Assembly: GCF_002292295.1 (NCBI RefSeq)
Contig: NZ_DBBS01000015.1
Span: 147,957 to 211,956, forward strand
Direction of reading: 5' to 3'
Source of the DNA: Sphingomonas sp. UBA978
Lineage (GTDB): Bacteria > Pseudomonadota > Alphaproteobacteria > Sphingomonadales > Sphingomonadaceae
DNA: 64,000 nt
This document shows, piece by piece, positions 27,505 to 35,514 of this stretch (its first letter is position 1; each line of letters starts with the position of its first letter). A program made the position numbers and the translations under genes. The notes beneath the pieces are model-generated. The model searched no databases. It saw only the letters and a list, made by a program, of their open reading frames with translations, and had not been told where the DNA came from.

Positions 27505-28245
27505 CTAGATCATGGCCATGCCGCCGTTGACGTGCAAGGTCTGTCCGGTGACATAACCCGCCTCACGGCTGGCGAGATAGACGACGGCGGCGCCGATGTC
27601 CTGCGGCGTGCCGAGGTCGCCCGCGGGGATGCGGCCGAGCAGCGCGCTCTTCTGCGCCTCGGGCAGGACGTCGGTCATCGCCGAACGGATGAAGCCCGGC
27701 GCGACGCAATTGACGGTGATGTTGCGGCTGGCGAGTTCCTGCGCCAGCGCCTTGGACATGCCGACCAGCCCCGCCTTGGAGGCGGCATAATTCGCCTGCC
27801 CCGGATTGCCGGTCTGCCCGACGACCGAAGTGATCGACACGACGCGGCCGAACCGCTGCTTCATCATCGGCTTGGCCGCGGCGCGGACCAGGCGGAACGC
27901 AGCCTCGAGGTTGACGCGGATCACCTGATCCCATTCCTCGTCCTTCATCCGCATCGCAAGGTTGTCGCGGGTGACGCCGGCATTGTTGACGAGGATATCG
28001 ATCCGCCCGCCGAGCGCCTGCACCGCCTGCGGCACGAGCGCGTCGACCGCGGCCGCATCCGACAGGTCGCAGGGCACCGCGACATGCTCGCCGCCGAGGC
28101 CTGCGCGGAACGTCTCCAGCTTGTCGGCATTGGACCCCGACACCGCCAGCCGCGCCCCCTGCCCCGCCAGCGCCTGCGCGATCGCGGACCCGATACCCCC
28201 GGACGCCCCGGTCACCAGCGCCGTCATACCTGTGAGATCGAACAT
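27505..28245 (-). CDS. fabG: 3-oxoacyl-ACP reductase
   Basis: An NADPH-dependent short-chain dehydrogenase of 246 aa acting in fatty-acid elongation. It has TGASGGIG (12-19), NNAG (87-90), a catalytic serine in SITS (137-140), and Tyr153/Lys157 in YAASK. The start MFDLTGMTALVTG follows GGAGAAGAG. It lies between the GxxExxY gene and acpP, in the usual fabD-fabG-acpP-fabF order. Confidence 0.95.
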   Translation of the reverse strand: MFDLTGMTALVTGASGGIGSAIAQALAGQGARLAVSGSNADKLETFRAGLGGEHVAVPCDLSDAAAVDALVPQAVQALGGRIDILVNNAGVTRDNLAMRMKDEEWDQVIRVNLEAAFRLVRAAAKPMMKQRFGRVVSITSVVGQTGNPGQANYAASKAGLVGMSKALAQELASRNITVNCVAPGFIRSAMTDVLPEAQKSALLGRIPAGDLGTPQDIGAAVVYLASREAGYVTGQTLHVNGGMAMI

Positions 28246-28258
28246 TCTCTTCTCCAAC

Positions 28259-28681
28259 CTAGCTATCTTTGGTCGCGCAGAGGCGCGGAGGACGCAGAGG
28301 GGCGATGGTTGTTGACGAGCCGGCGCACACCCCCTTGAGCGTCTCGCCCCCGAAGTTGATGAGCAGCCCGACGGGCTGCCCGGTCAACCGCAGATATGTG
28401 AGGAGTTGCTTGGCGTGGACTGGCAACAACCGTTCGACGGACTTAATCTCGACGATCAACCTGCCGTCGACCAGCAGGTCCATCTTGAATGCCCCCTGGA
28501 TACGGACGCCCTCGAAATCGATATCGACAGGCTGTTGACGCGCAACCGTATATCCCAGCTGCGCCAACCGCGCCGCGAGCACGGCCTCGTACACGCTTTC
28601 AAGCAGGCCCGGCCCCAGATCGCGATGCAATCGCAAGGCGACGTCCAAAACGTCACCGCTGATGGCATCGATGTCACGCAA
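28259..28681 (-). CDS. GxxExxY family protein
   Basis: A protein of 140 aa with the name-giving motif in GPGLLESVYEAVL, then FKMDLLVDGRLIVEIKSVERL and HAKQLLTYLRLTGQPVGLLINFG. The (D)-x-(V)-E-I-K pattern resembles a PD-(D/E)xK nuclease fold, though no activity is established for the family to my knowledge. It begins with TTG, in line with the usual MREID start. The gene is inserted in the fabD-fabG operon and its 3' end runs into one arm of a flanking inverted repeat, a sign that it moved as a unit. Confidence 0.85.
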   Translation of the reverse strand: MRDIDAISGDVLDVALRLHRDLGPGLLESVYEAVLAARLAQLGYTVARQQPVDIDFEGVRIQGAFKMDLLVDGRLIVEIKSVERLLPVHAKQLLTYLRLTGQPVGLLINFGGETLKGVCAGSSTTIAPLRPPRLCATKDS

Positions 28682-28719
28682 GCCCTCTTCTTCCTCCGCG
28701 TTCTCTGCGCCTCTGCGCG
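28274..28719. repeat. 27-bp imperfect inverted repeats flanking the GxxExxY gene
   Basis: The arm at 28,274-28,300 and the arm at 28,693-28,719 are reverse complements at 24 of 27 positions (shared core CCTCTGCGCG). One arm encodes the last residues (LRPPRLCA) of the GxxExxY protein; the other lies just upstream of its start. The pair brackets nearly the whole gene. Confidence 0.7.
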
Positions 28720-28750
28720 CAAAACCGATTTCCGCGGCTTCGCGTGAACA

Positions 28751-29710
28751 TCACACCGTCTTAAGCAAATCCGCGATGTCGTCCATCGTCACGACGCTGA
28801 TCGCCGCGACGTCGGGGGCGATGCGCTTGACCATGGGGGAGAGGACCTTGCCGCCGAATTCGACGAATTGCGTCACCCCCGCGTCCACCATCGCCAGCAC
28901 CGATTCGCGCCAGCGGACCATGCCCGTCACCTGCTGCACGAGCGCGACGCGGATCGCGCCGGGGTCGGCGATCGCGACCGCATCCACGTTGGCGAAGACC
29001 GGGACCAGCGGCGCGGCGATGCGGACGTCGGCGAGCGCGGCGTCCATCGCGTCGGCGGCGGGCTGCATCAGCGGGCAGTGGAACGGTGCCGACACCGGCA
29101 GCAGCACCGCGCGCTTGGCGCCCAGCTCTTTCGCCATCGCCACCGCGCGCTCGATCGCAGCGCGGTGGCCGGAGATCACCACCTGAGAGGGATCATTGTC
29201 GTTGGCGACGGTGCAGACCAGCGGCTCGCCCCCCTCCGCCAGAATCGAATCGACCGCCGCGCCGGCGATCGTCTGCGCCTTGTCGAGATCGGCACCGAGC
29301 AGCGCCGCCATCGCGCCCTCGCCGACCGGCACCGCCGCCTGCATCGCCTGCCCGCGCAGGCGCAGCAGCCGCGCCGTGGTCGCCAGGTCGAACGCGCCAG
29401 CCGCGCACAGGGCGCTATATTCGCCGAGGCTGTGGCCGGCGACATAGTCGGCCTTGTCCGCCAGCCGCACGCCGCCCTCGCGCTCCAGCACGCGCAACGT
29501 CGCGATCGCATTCGCCATGATCGCCGGCTGGGCGTTCTCGGTCAGCTGCAGGTCTTCCGCCGGCCCTTCGGCCATCAGCCGGAACAGATGCTGGCCCAGC
29601 GCCTCGTCGACCTCGCCGAACACCTCGCGCGCGACAGGACTGGCATCGCGCAGCGCCTTGCCCATGCCGACCGCCTGGCTTCCCTGACCGGGAAAGATGA
29701 ATGCCCGCAT
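28751..29710 (-). CDS. fabD: malonyl-CoA:ACP transacylase
   Basis: A protein of 319 aa that loads malonate onto ACP. FIFPGQGSQAVGMG opens the fold, the nucleophile is Ser94 in GHSLGEYSAL, and the second catalytic residue is the histidine in VSAPFHCPLM. It heads the minus-strand fatty-acid cluster. The rcnB-like gene is divergent upstream with a 206-nt gap that probably holds both promoters. Confidence 0.95.
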   Translation of the reverse strand: MRAFIFPGQGSQAVGMGKALRDASPVAREVFGEVDEALGQHLFRLMAEGPAEDLQLTENAQPAIMANAIATLRVLEREGGVRLADKADYVAGHSLGEYSALCAAGAFDLATTARLLRLRGQAMQAAVPVGEGAMAALLGADLDKAQTIAGAAVDSILAEGGEPLVCTVANDNDPSQVVISGHRAAIERAVAMAKELGAKRAVLLPVSAPFHCPLMQPAADAMDAALADVRIAAPLVPVFANVDAVAIADPGAIRVALVQQVTGMVRWRESVLAMVDAGVTQFVEFGGKVLSPMVKRIAPDVAAISVVTMDDIADLLKTV

Positions 29711-29916
29711 CGCGCTCTCCTTATATGACAGGCCGTTATGTCAGGGTCGCGCCCCTAGGACCGACACGGCCCTCGTGCAACCTGAACGAACCCGGCGGAG
29801 TTGCGACACCTTGCGACCGTTTAACCGGGTCGGCGGGAGAGGTCTGCGACATGTGCGGCCCATATCTCCCTTCGACGCCGGGCAGACGGCGCCTGTAGAC
29901 CGAATGGGAGTGTATC

Positions 29917-30285
29917 ATGAAGAAGCTGATCCTGAGCGCCATCGCCGCCACGCTGATCGCCAGCCCGATGGCCATCGCCACCGCCGAGGCCGCACCGCAG
30001 CAGCGCGAGCGCACCGTCACCACGGTCAAGCACAACGGCAACGGCCGCACCGTCGTCAAGCAGCGCACCATTGTGCGCAACGATCGCCGCGGGCCGCAGA
30101 ACTGGCGCGCCGGCCAGCACTTCGATCGCCGCTATGCGACCAACTATCGCGTCGTCCGCGACTATCGCACCTACCGTCTCGCCGCGCCGCCGCGCGGTCA
30201 TTACTGGGCGCGGTCGGGCAACGACGCGGTGCTGGTCCGCGACAACGGCACCGTGGTCCGCGTGATCCAGCGCTCGTTCCGCTGA
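29917..30285 (+). CDS. RcnB family periplasmic protein
   Basis: A protein of 122 aa with a clear signal peptide (KKLILSAIAATLIASPMAIATAEA). A basic, arginine-rich region follows, then the RcnB-type ending YRLAAPPRGHYWARSGNDAVLVRDNGTVVRVI. E. coli RcnB modulates nickel/cobalt efflux; metal binding is not evident here, and the family in sphingomonads is broad. It stands alone between divergent fabD and rpsF. Confidence 0.8.
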   Translation: MKKLILSAIAATLIASPMAIATAEAAPQQRERTVTTVKHNGNGRTVVKQRTIVRNDRRGPQNWRAGQHFDRRYATNYRVVRDYRTYRLAAPPRGHYWARSGNDAVLVRDNGTVVRVIQRSFR

Positions 30286-30334
30286 TCCGCCTATAACCTT
30301 GCTATTCGCCGCGAGGCGAGTATGAGGCCCACAT

Positions 30335-30365
30335 CCGGGGTGGAGAGCCAGTCTCTCCGCCCCGG
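30335..30365 (+). promoter_or_regulatory. hairpin in the rpsF leader
   Basis: A 13-bp stem, CCGGGGTGGAGAG paired with CTCTCCGCCCCGG (one T-G pair), with a 5-nt loop, lies 76 nt before rpsF. It has no T run, so it is less likely to be the rcnB terminator. A role in S6:S18 feedback control of the ribosomal operon is possible but inferred from position only. Confidence 0.4.
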
Positions 30366-30441
30366 TTCGTATTGCATGAGAAGACAGCCGGAGGGGCGTC
30401 GCATGGGGCGGCGTCAGCGATCGGCCAACGAAGGACAAGGC

Positions 30442-30873
30442 ATGGCTCTGTACGAGCACACGTTCCTTGCGCGCCAGGATCTGGCACAGGCGCAGGTGGA
30501 CGCGCTGGCGGAAACCGCCACCAAGATCATCGAAGACAATGGCGGCAAGGTCGTCAAGACCGAGACGTGGGGCCTGCGCAGCCTCGCCTATCGCATCGCC
30601 AAGAACCGCAAGGCGCATTACGTCATGCTCGAGATCGACGCACCGGGCACGGTCGTCGCCGAGCTGGAGCGCCAGACCCAGATCAACGAGGACGTGATCC
30701 GCTACATGACCGTCAAGGTCGATGAGCTGGAAGAGGGTCCGACCGTGATGATGCGCAAGCAGGAGCGCGACCGCGAGCGCCGTGGCGACCGCGAAGGCGG
30801 CCGTGATGGCGGCCCGCGTGGCGACCGTCCGGACCGTGGCCCCCGTCGTGACCGTGAAGAGGAGGCCGCATAA
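30442..30873 (+). CDS. rpsF: 30S ribosomal protein S6
   Basis: A protein of 143 aa that binds the central 16S rRNA domain with S18. MALYEHTFLARQDL is the usual start and ETWGLRSLAYRIAKNRKAHYVML the core. Beyond residue 110 there is a charged tail of RRGDREGGRDGGPRGD repeats longer than in E. coli but common in alphaproteobacteria. It overlaps rpsR by one base (TAATG). Confidence 0.96.
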   Translation: MALYEHTFLARQDLAQAQVDALAETATKIIEDNGGKVVKTETWGLRSLAYRIAKNRKAHYVMLEIDAPGTVVAELERQTQINEDVIRYMTVKVDELEEGPTVMMRKQERDRERRGDREGGRDGGPRGDRPDRGPRRDREEEAA

Positions 30874-31097
30874 TGGCTCGCCCGTTTTTCCGCCGCCGCA
30901 AGTCCTGCCCGTTCTCGGCCAAGGACGCTCCCCGGATCGACTATAAGGACGTCCGGTTGCTGCAGGGCTTCGTGTCCGAGCGTGGCAAGATCGTGCCGTC
31001 GCGCATCACCTCGGTGAGCGCGAAGAAGCAGCGCGAACTGGCCCAGGCCATCAAGCGCGCCCGTCATCTGGGCCTGCTGCCCTACGTCGTTAAGTAA
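30873..31097 (+). CDS. rpsR: 30S ribosomal protein S18
   Basis: A protein of 74 aa. It reads ARPFFRRRKSCPFS, then DYKDVRLLQGFVSERGKIVPSRIT and the C-terminal ARHLGLLPYV, all standard for S18. It lies between rpsF and rplI in the conserved order, without priB. Confidence 0.97.
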   Translation: MARPFFRRRKSCPFSAKDAPRIDYKDVRLLQGFVSERGKIVPSRITSVSAKKQRELAQAIKRARHLGLLPYVVK

Positions 31098-31109
31098 GGA
31101 GTCCGAAAC

Positions 31110-31706
31110 ATGGACGTCATTCTGCTTGAGCGCGTCGAGAAGCTCGGCGCCATCGGCGACGTGGTGAAGGTCAAGGACGGGTTCGCCCGCAACTTCCTGC
31201 TGCCGAACAAGAAGGCGCTGCGCGCCAACGAAGCCAACCGCAAGGTGTTCGAGGCTAACCGCGCCCGCATCGAATCGGACAACGCCAACCGTCGCGGCGA
31301 GGCCGAGAAGGAAGCGGGTTCGTTCAAGGACGCGTCGGTCACCCTGATCCGTCAGGCGTCGAACACCGGCCAGCTCTACGGTTCGGTCGCGGTCCGCGAT
31401 CTGGTCGAAGCCCTCGAGGCCGATGGTCACAAGGTCGCCAAGAGCCAGGTCGTGCTCGACAAGCCGATCAAGTCGATCGGCCTGTACGAAGTGCGCGTCG
31501 CGCTGCACCCGGAAGTCGTCGTGACGATCAAGGTCAACGTCGCCCGCTCGCCCGAAGAGGCCGAGATGCAGGCGACCGGCGTCGATGTCATGGCATCGAT
31601 GTTCGAGCGCGACGAAGCCGGCTTCGTCGAGGACTATGATCCGAACGCCGAACCGGGCGCCACTGCCGAAGTGCAGTCGGACGCCGCGGAGCCGGCGCAG
31701 GGCTAA
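31110..31706 (+). CDS. rplI: 50S ribosomal protein L9
   Basis: A protein of 198 aa. The N-terminal rRNA-binding domain is MDVILLERVEKLGAIGDVVKVKDGFARNFLLP, followed by the long connecting helix and a C-terminal domain. A further ~45-residue acidic/alanine-rich extension (after VNVARSPEEAEMQ) is typical of alphaproteobacterial L9. It ends the operon, with a strong terminator 27 nt downstream. Confidence 0.96.
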   Translation: MDVILLERVEKLGAIGDVVKVKDGFARNFLLPNKKALRANEANRKVFEANRARIESDNANRRGEAEKEAGSFKDASVTLIRQASNTGQLYGSVAVRDLVEALEADGHKVAKSQVVLDKPIKSIGLYEVRVALHPEVVVTIKVNVARSPEEAEMQATGVDVMASMFERDEAGFVEDYDPNAEPGATAEVQSDAAEPAQG

Positions 31707-31733
31707 CCCCCCGCGCCGCTTCGGTGGACACAG

Positions 31734-31769
31734 AAAAGCCCGCCCGGATCGTCTCCGGGCGGGCTTTTT
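31734..31769 (+). terminator. Rho-independent terminator after rplI
   Basis: A 15-bp stem with arms AAAAGCCCGCCCGGA and TCCGGGCGGGCTTTT, loop TCGTC, followed by a T run. It is nearly symmetric, so it would also end minus-strand transcripts. Confidence 0.9.
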
Positions 31770-31794
31770 CGTGTCGATCGTCGTGCGGATTCTA

Positions 31795-31872
31795 TCAGGG
31801 GCAGGTCACGCATGCCCCGACGACCGCGGCGAGTGGGATCAGGGCGAGGACGATCGGGAAAATCTGCTTCAT
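31795..31872 (-). CDS. 25-residue putative mini-lipoprotein
   Basis: A short frame encoding MKQIFPIVLALIPLAAVVGA followed by CVTCP. It looks like a bare lipoprotein signal peptide: positive start, hydrophobic stretch and a VGAC lipobox, leaving a five-residue mature peptide, in the style of entericidin-like tiny lipoproteins. There is no strong ribosome site. It lies alone between the rplI terminator and the next plus-strand gene. Chance occurrence cannot be excluded. Confidence 0.35.
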   Translation of the reverse strand: MKQIFPIVLALIPLAAVVGACVTCP

Positions 31873-31994
31873 GGCGGCGCCTATCTCATCGGGATTTGGC
31901 TGCTCAATGCGCGATCCGACAGAAGGTTTCCATTCGATGAACGGCCTGTTGCTTGGCGCCCGCCGCCCGACCGGATTAACGTCTCGGCAAGGTC

Positions 31995-32483
31995 ATGTCG
32001 AATATGGACATATACATGTCCGGGACCTTCAGCATCACGACCGATCCTTTACGGCATCTGGTCTTTGTCACCCTCGACGGGTTTTTCGAGCGGGCACGCG
32101 TCGAGGCGCTGCGGACGGCCCTGCTCGACGTTCGTGCGGGACTGTCCTGTCCGCCCAACGAACATCTGATGCTGGTCGATTGCTCGGGCATGCACATCCA
32201 GAGCCAGGAGATGGTGGCCGCCTTCACCGCGGCGGCGCGCGAGCCGACGCTGCGCTCGCGCCGCGCGGCCGTCGTCGTCGGCAAATCGCTGGTCAACGCG
32301 CAGGCGCGCCGCGTCTTCAAGCTCGAACGCGACCACGTTTCCTTCTTCCTCGACCGGCACACCGCCGAAGAATGGCTGATGATACCGCCGGTCAGCGCCG
32401 TCCAAACAGCTTCTCGATATCGCCGTGGGCCAGTTTTACCCATGTCGGTCGACCGTGGTTACATTGCCCGGAATGGGGCGTAG
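31995..32483 (+). CDS. STAS/SpoIIAA-like small protein, second copy
   Basis: A protein of 162 aa with SITTDPLRHLVFVTLDGFFERARVEAL, then HLMLVDCSGMHIQSQEMVAAF and AAVVVGKSLVNAQARRVFKL. This is the same strand-helix order as the protein at 24,373-24,765, including the late FFLDRHTAEEWL block that matches VFLDRDAASEWI. The last ~31 residues are encoded antisense to the 3' end of mutL (92-bp overlap) and may be a later extension. The function is unknown. Confidence 0.6.
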   Translation: MSNMDIYMSGTFSITTDPLRHLVFVTLDGFFERARVEALRTALLDVRAGLSCPPNEHLMLVDCSGMHIQSQEMVAAFTAAAREPTLRSRRAAVVVGKSLVNAQARRVFKLERDHVSFFLDRHTAEEWLMIPPVSAVQTASRYRRGPVLPMSVDRGYIARNGA

Positions 32484-34200
32484 CCTCCATCTCGCGGAGG
32501 AGGGCGTTCATCTCGGCGACCGACAGGATGCGCCCGGCGCGCACCGATCCGTGGCACGCCATCGTCCCCGCCACCGCATCCAGCCGCTCGCGTAGCGACA
32601 GCGCCTGATCGAAGGCGGCGAGTTCGTCGGCGAGGTCGGTGACCAGCCCGGTCGGGTCGGCCTGGCCCAGCAGCGCCGGGGTCGCGCGCACCAGCATCGC
32701 CGTCGGGCCGAATCGCTCCATCTCCAGCCCCATCTCGGCGAGTTCGGGCGCGCGCTGTTCCAGCCGGTCGCAGGCGGGCTCGTCCAGTTCGACCACCTCG
32801 GGGATCAGCAGCGCCTGCGCCGCCACGCGTCCGCCGGCGAGTGCGGCGCGCATCCGTTCGAGCACCAGCCGTTCGTGCGCGGCATGCTGGTCGACGAGCA
32901 CGAGCCCGTCCTCCGCCTCGGCGACGATATAGGTCTTGGCGACCTGGCCGCGTGCGACGCCGAGCGGATGCGCGGCGGTCTGCGGCGGCGGCGGCCAGGC
33001 CGGCTCCGCCCGCGCGGCCGGCGGCGCGGTGAAGAAGGTCGGGCGGCGGTCGAACAACCGGTGCAGCCCCGCCCCTTCGGAGGCCGGGAGCGCCGCATCA
33101 GGACCGGCACCGGCGGGCATGCCCCACACCGGCCCCTCCCCCGACGGGAGATGGCTCGCCGGCGTCTCCGGCTGCCACATCGCGAGCGCCTCCGCGCTCG
33201 GCCGCTGCACGCTGCGATGGCCCGCCGCATCCAGCGCGCGGCGCAGGCCCGATACGATCATCCCGCGCACCATCGCCGGGTCGCGGAACCGCACCTCGGT
33301 CTTCGCCGGATGGACGTTGACGTCCACCTCGCTTGCCGGGACGTCGAGGAACAGCGCCACCACCGCATGGCGGTCGCGCGGCAGCATCTCCGCATAGGCG
33401 CCGCGGATCGCGCCCATCAGCAGCCGGTCGCGCACCGGCCGGCCGTTGACGAACAGATATTGGTGGTCCGCCACGCCGCGATTGTAGGTCGGGATGCTCG
33501 CTACCCCGCCGAGCAGGACGCCGTCGCGCTCCAGATCGATCGGGACGGCATTGTCGGCGAGCGCCCGGTCGGTCAGCGCCGCGACCCGCGCCGGCCGGTC
33601 GTCCGCCTGCGTCACCGCCAGCGCGCGCCGCCCGTCATGCTCCAGCGTGAAGGCGAGGTCGGGCCGCGCCATCGCCAGCCGGCGCACCACATCGAGGCAG
33701 GCGGCATATTCCGCCCGGGCGCTGCGCAGGAACTTGCGCCGCGCCGGCACCCGCCCGAACAGCTCTTCGACGATGACGCGCGTACCGGGCGGCAGCGCCG
33801 CCGGCCCCTCGCGCACGACGACGCCATTGTCGACCACCCGCGCCCAGCCCTCCGCCCCGGCGATTCGCGATTCGATCGTCAGCCGCGCGACACTGGCGAT
33901 CGAGGGCAGCGCCTCGCCGCGAAAGCCGAGAGTCGCAACCATCTCGATCGCCTCGTCGGGCAGTTTCGACGTCGCGTGCCGCTCCAGCGCCAGCGCCATA
34001 TCGGCCGGCGTCATGCCGCAGCCGTCGTCCGCCACTTCGATGCGCGACAGCCCGCCTTCGGACAGGATAACGGCGATCCGATTCGCCCCGGCGTCGATCG
34101 CATTCTCCACCAGCTCCTTCAACGCGCTGGCGGGCCTTTCCACCACTTCACCGGCGGCGATGCGGTTGACGAGATGTTCGGGCAGACGGCGTATTGACAC
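32392..34200 (-). CDS. mutL: DNA mismatch repair protein MutL
   Basis: A protein of 602 aa. The N-terminal GHKL ATPase has ELVENAIDAGAN, VADDGCGM and TLGFRGEALPSI. The C-terminal domain carries DQHAAHERLVLE, the metal-binding endonuclease motif, and CNHGRPTW near the end. It is therefore a nicking MutL of the type used where MutH is absent. It starts with GTG at 34,200 (SIRRLPEHLVNRIAAGEVVERP), and the longer frame from 34,248 overlaps the divergent mreB leader. It ends convergent with, and overlapping, the STAS-like gene. Confidence 0.95.
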   Translation of the reverse strand: MSIRRLPEHLVNRIAAGEVVERPASALKELVENAIDAGANRIAVILSEGGLSRIEVADDGCGMTPADMALALERHATSKLPDEAIEMVATLGFRGEALPSIASVARLTIESRIAGAEGWARVVDNGVVVREGPAALPPGTRVIVEELFGRVPARRKFLRSARAEYAACLDVVRRLAMARPDLAFTLEHDGRRALAVTQADDRPARVAALTDRALADNAVPIDLERDGVLLGGVASIPTYNRGVADHQYLFVNGRPVRDRLLMGAIRGAYAEMLPRDRHAVVALFLDVPASEVDVNVHPAKTEVRFRDPAMVRGMIVSGLRRALDAAGHRSVQRPSAEALAMWQPETPASHLPSGEGPVWGMPAGAGPDAALPASEGAGLHRLFDRRPTFFTAPPAARAEPAWPPPPQTAAHPLGVARGQVAKTYIVAEAEDGLVLVDQHAAHERLVLERMRAALAGGRVAAQALLIPEVVELDEPACDRLEQRAPELAEMGLEMERFGPTAMLVRATPALLGQADPTGLVTDLADELAAFDQALSLRERLDAVAGTMACHGSVRAGRILSVAEMNALLREMEATPHSGQCNHGRPTWVKLAHGDIEKLFGRR

Positions 34201-34331
34201 CGCGCAAGCTCTATACCAAGCGAACGCATCCCGCGATGCCTTCCGCACAACGTGACGAACTTCATGGCCGACACGGTCTGCGGCGGATCATGCGGAGCTT
34301 TTTGCGTCCCGAACACGGAACCCAGCGCCCG

Positions 34332-35372
34332 ATGGCATTTCCCCGCTTCTTCAAATTCATGTCCCACGACATGGCGATCGATCTCGGCACCGCGAATACG
34401 CTGGTCTACGTCCGCGGACGTGGCATCGTGCTCAACGAACCGTCGGTGGTGGCGGTGGAGACGATCAACGGCGTCAAGCGGGTGAAGGCGGTCGGCGACG
34501 ACGCCAAGCTGATGATGGGCAAGACTCCCGGCTCGATCGAGGCGATCCGGCCGCTGCGCGACGGCGTCATCGCCGACATCGACGTCGCGGAAGAGATGAT
34601 AAAGCACTTCATCCGCAAGGTGCATGGCCCGCGCAAATTCGCCCGCTGGCCGGAAATCGTCATCTGCGTGCCCTCGGGCTCGACCAAGGTCGAACGCCGC
34701 GCGATCCGCGACGCCGCCTCAAACGCCGGCGCGAGCCAGGTCTATCTGATCGAGGAGCCGATGGCCGCGGCGATCGGCGCCGACATGCCCGTCACCGAGC
34801 CTATCGGTTCGATGGTCGTCGACATCGGCGGCGGCACGACCGAGGTCGCGGTGCTGTCGCTGCGCGGCCTCGCCTATACCACGAGCGTGCGCGTCGGCGG
34901 CGACAAGATGGACGAGGCGATCGTCAGCTACGTCCGCCGCAACCACAATCTGCTGATCGGCGAAGCGACCGCGGAGCGGATCAAGCAGGAGGTCGGCATC
35001 GCCCGTCCCCCCGCCGACGGCATCGGCAAGATCATCCACATCAAGGGCCGCGACCTGGTCAACGGCGTGCCCAAGGAAATCCAGATCAACCAGGGCCAGA
35101 TCGCCGAGGCGCTGAGCGAGCCGGTCGCGACGATCGTCGAGGGCGTCCGCGTCGCGCTGGAGAATACCGCACCCGAACTGGCCGCCGACATCGTCGACCA
35201 GGGCATCGTGCTGACCGGCGGCGGCGCGCTGCTCGAGGGGCTGGACGAGGTGCTGCGCGACGAGACCGGCCTGCCCGTCACCGTCGCCGAGGACCCGCTG
35301 ACCTGCGTCGCGCTCGGCACCGGCCGCGCACTCGAGGATCCGATGTTCCGCGGCGTGCTCCAGACCGGCTGA
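34332..35372 (+). CDS. mreB: rod shape-determining protein MreB
   Basis: An actin-like ATPase of 346 aa that guides lateral wall synthesis. DMAIDLGTANTLVYVRGRGIVLNEPSVVA (phosphate 1) and VVDIGGGTTEVAVLSL (phosphate 2) are standard, and VLTGGGALLEGLDEVL is the adenosine motif. The start MAFPRFFKFMSHD at 34,332 was chosen because the family begins just before DMAIDLG; its ribosome site is weak. It is the first gene of the mre-mrdA-rodA operon. Confidence 0.96.
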   Translation: MAFPRFFKFMSHDMAIDLGTANTLVYVRGRGIVLNEPSVVAVETINGVKRVKAVGDDAKLMMGKTPGSIEAIRPLRDGVIADIDVAEEMIKHFIRKVHGPRKFARWPEIVICVPSGSTKVERRAIRDAASNAGASQVYLIEEPMAAAIGADMPVTEPIGSMVVDIGGGTTEVAVLSLRGLAYTTSVRVGGDKMDEAIVSYVRRNHNLLIGEATAERIKQEVGIARPPADGIGKIIHIKGRDLVNGVPKEIQINQGQIAEALSEPVATIVEGVRVALENTAPELAADIVDQGIVLTGGGALLEGLDEVLRDETGLPVTVAEDPLTCVALGTGRALEDPMFRGVLQTG

Positions 35373-35514
35373 ACCGGATCGTCGCGCGAGGGGCCGGCGC
35401 GCGCCGCCCCTCGCCACGCTTCGGCCGACCGGTCCGGATCCGCGGATGGTTTGGAACGAACGCCGGATGCGCTAAGCGGACGGCACATATCTCAAGAGAC
35501 GGGGGGACCGGCGC

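Noticed and set aside
34194..34331. Extended N-terminus of MreB (46 extra residues)
   Set aside because: The extension overlaps the mutL start region and is unlike MreB, whose fold begins at DMAIDLG.
35388..35412. GC-rich stem GAGGGGC/GCCCCTC in the mreB-mreC gap as a terminator
   Set aside because: It has no T run, and mreC to rodA need transcription from mreB or a promoter right after it; a stop here is not supported.
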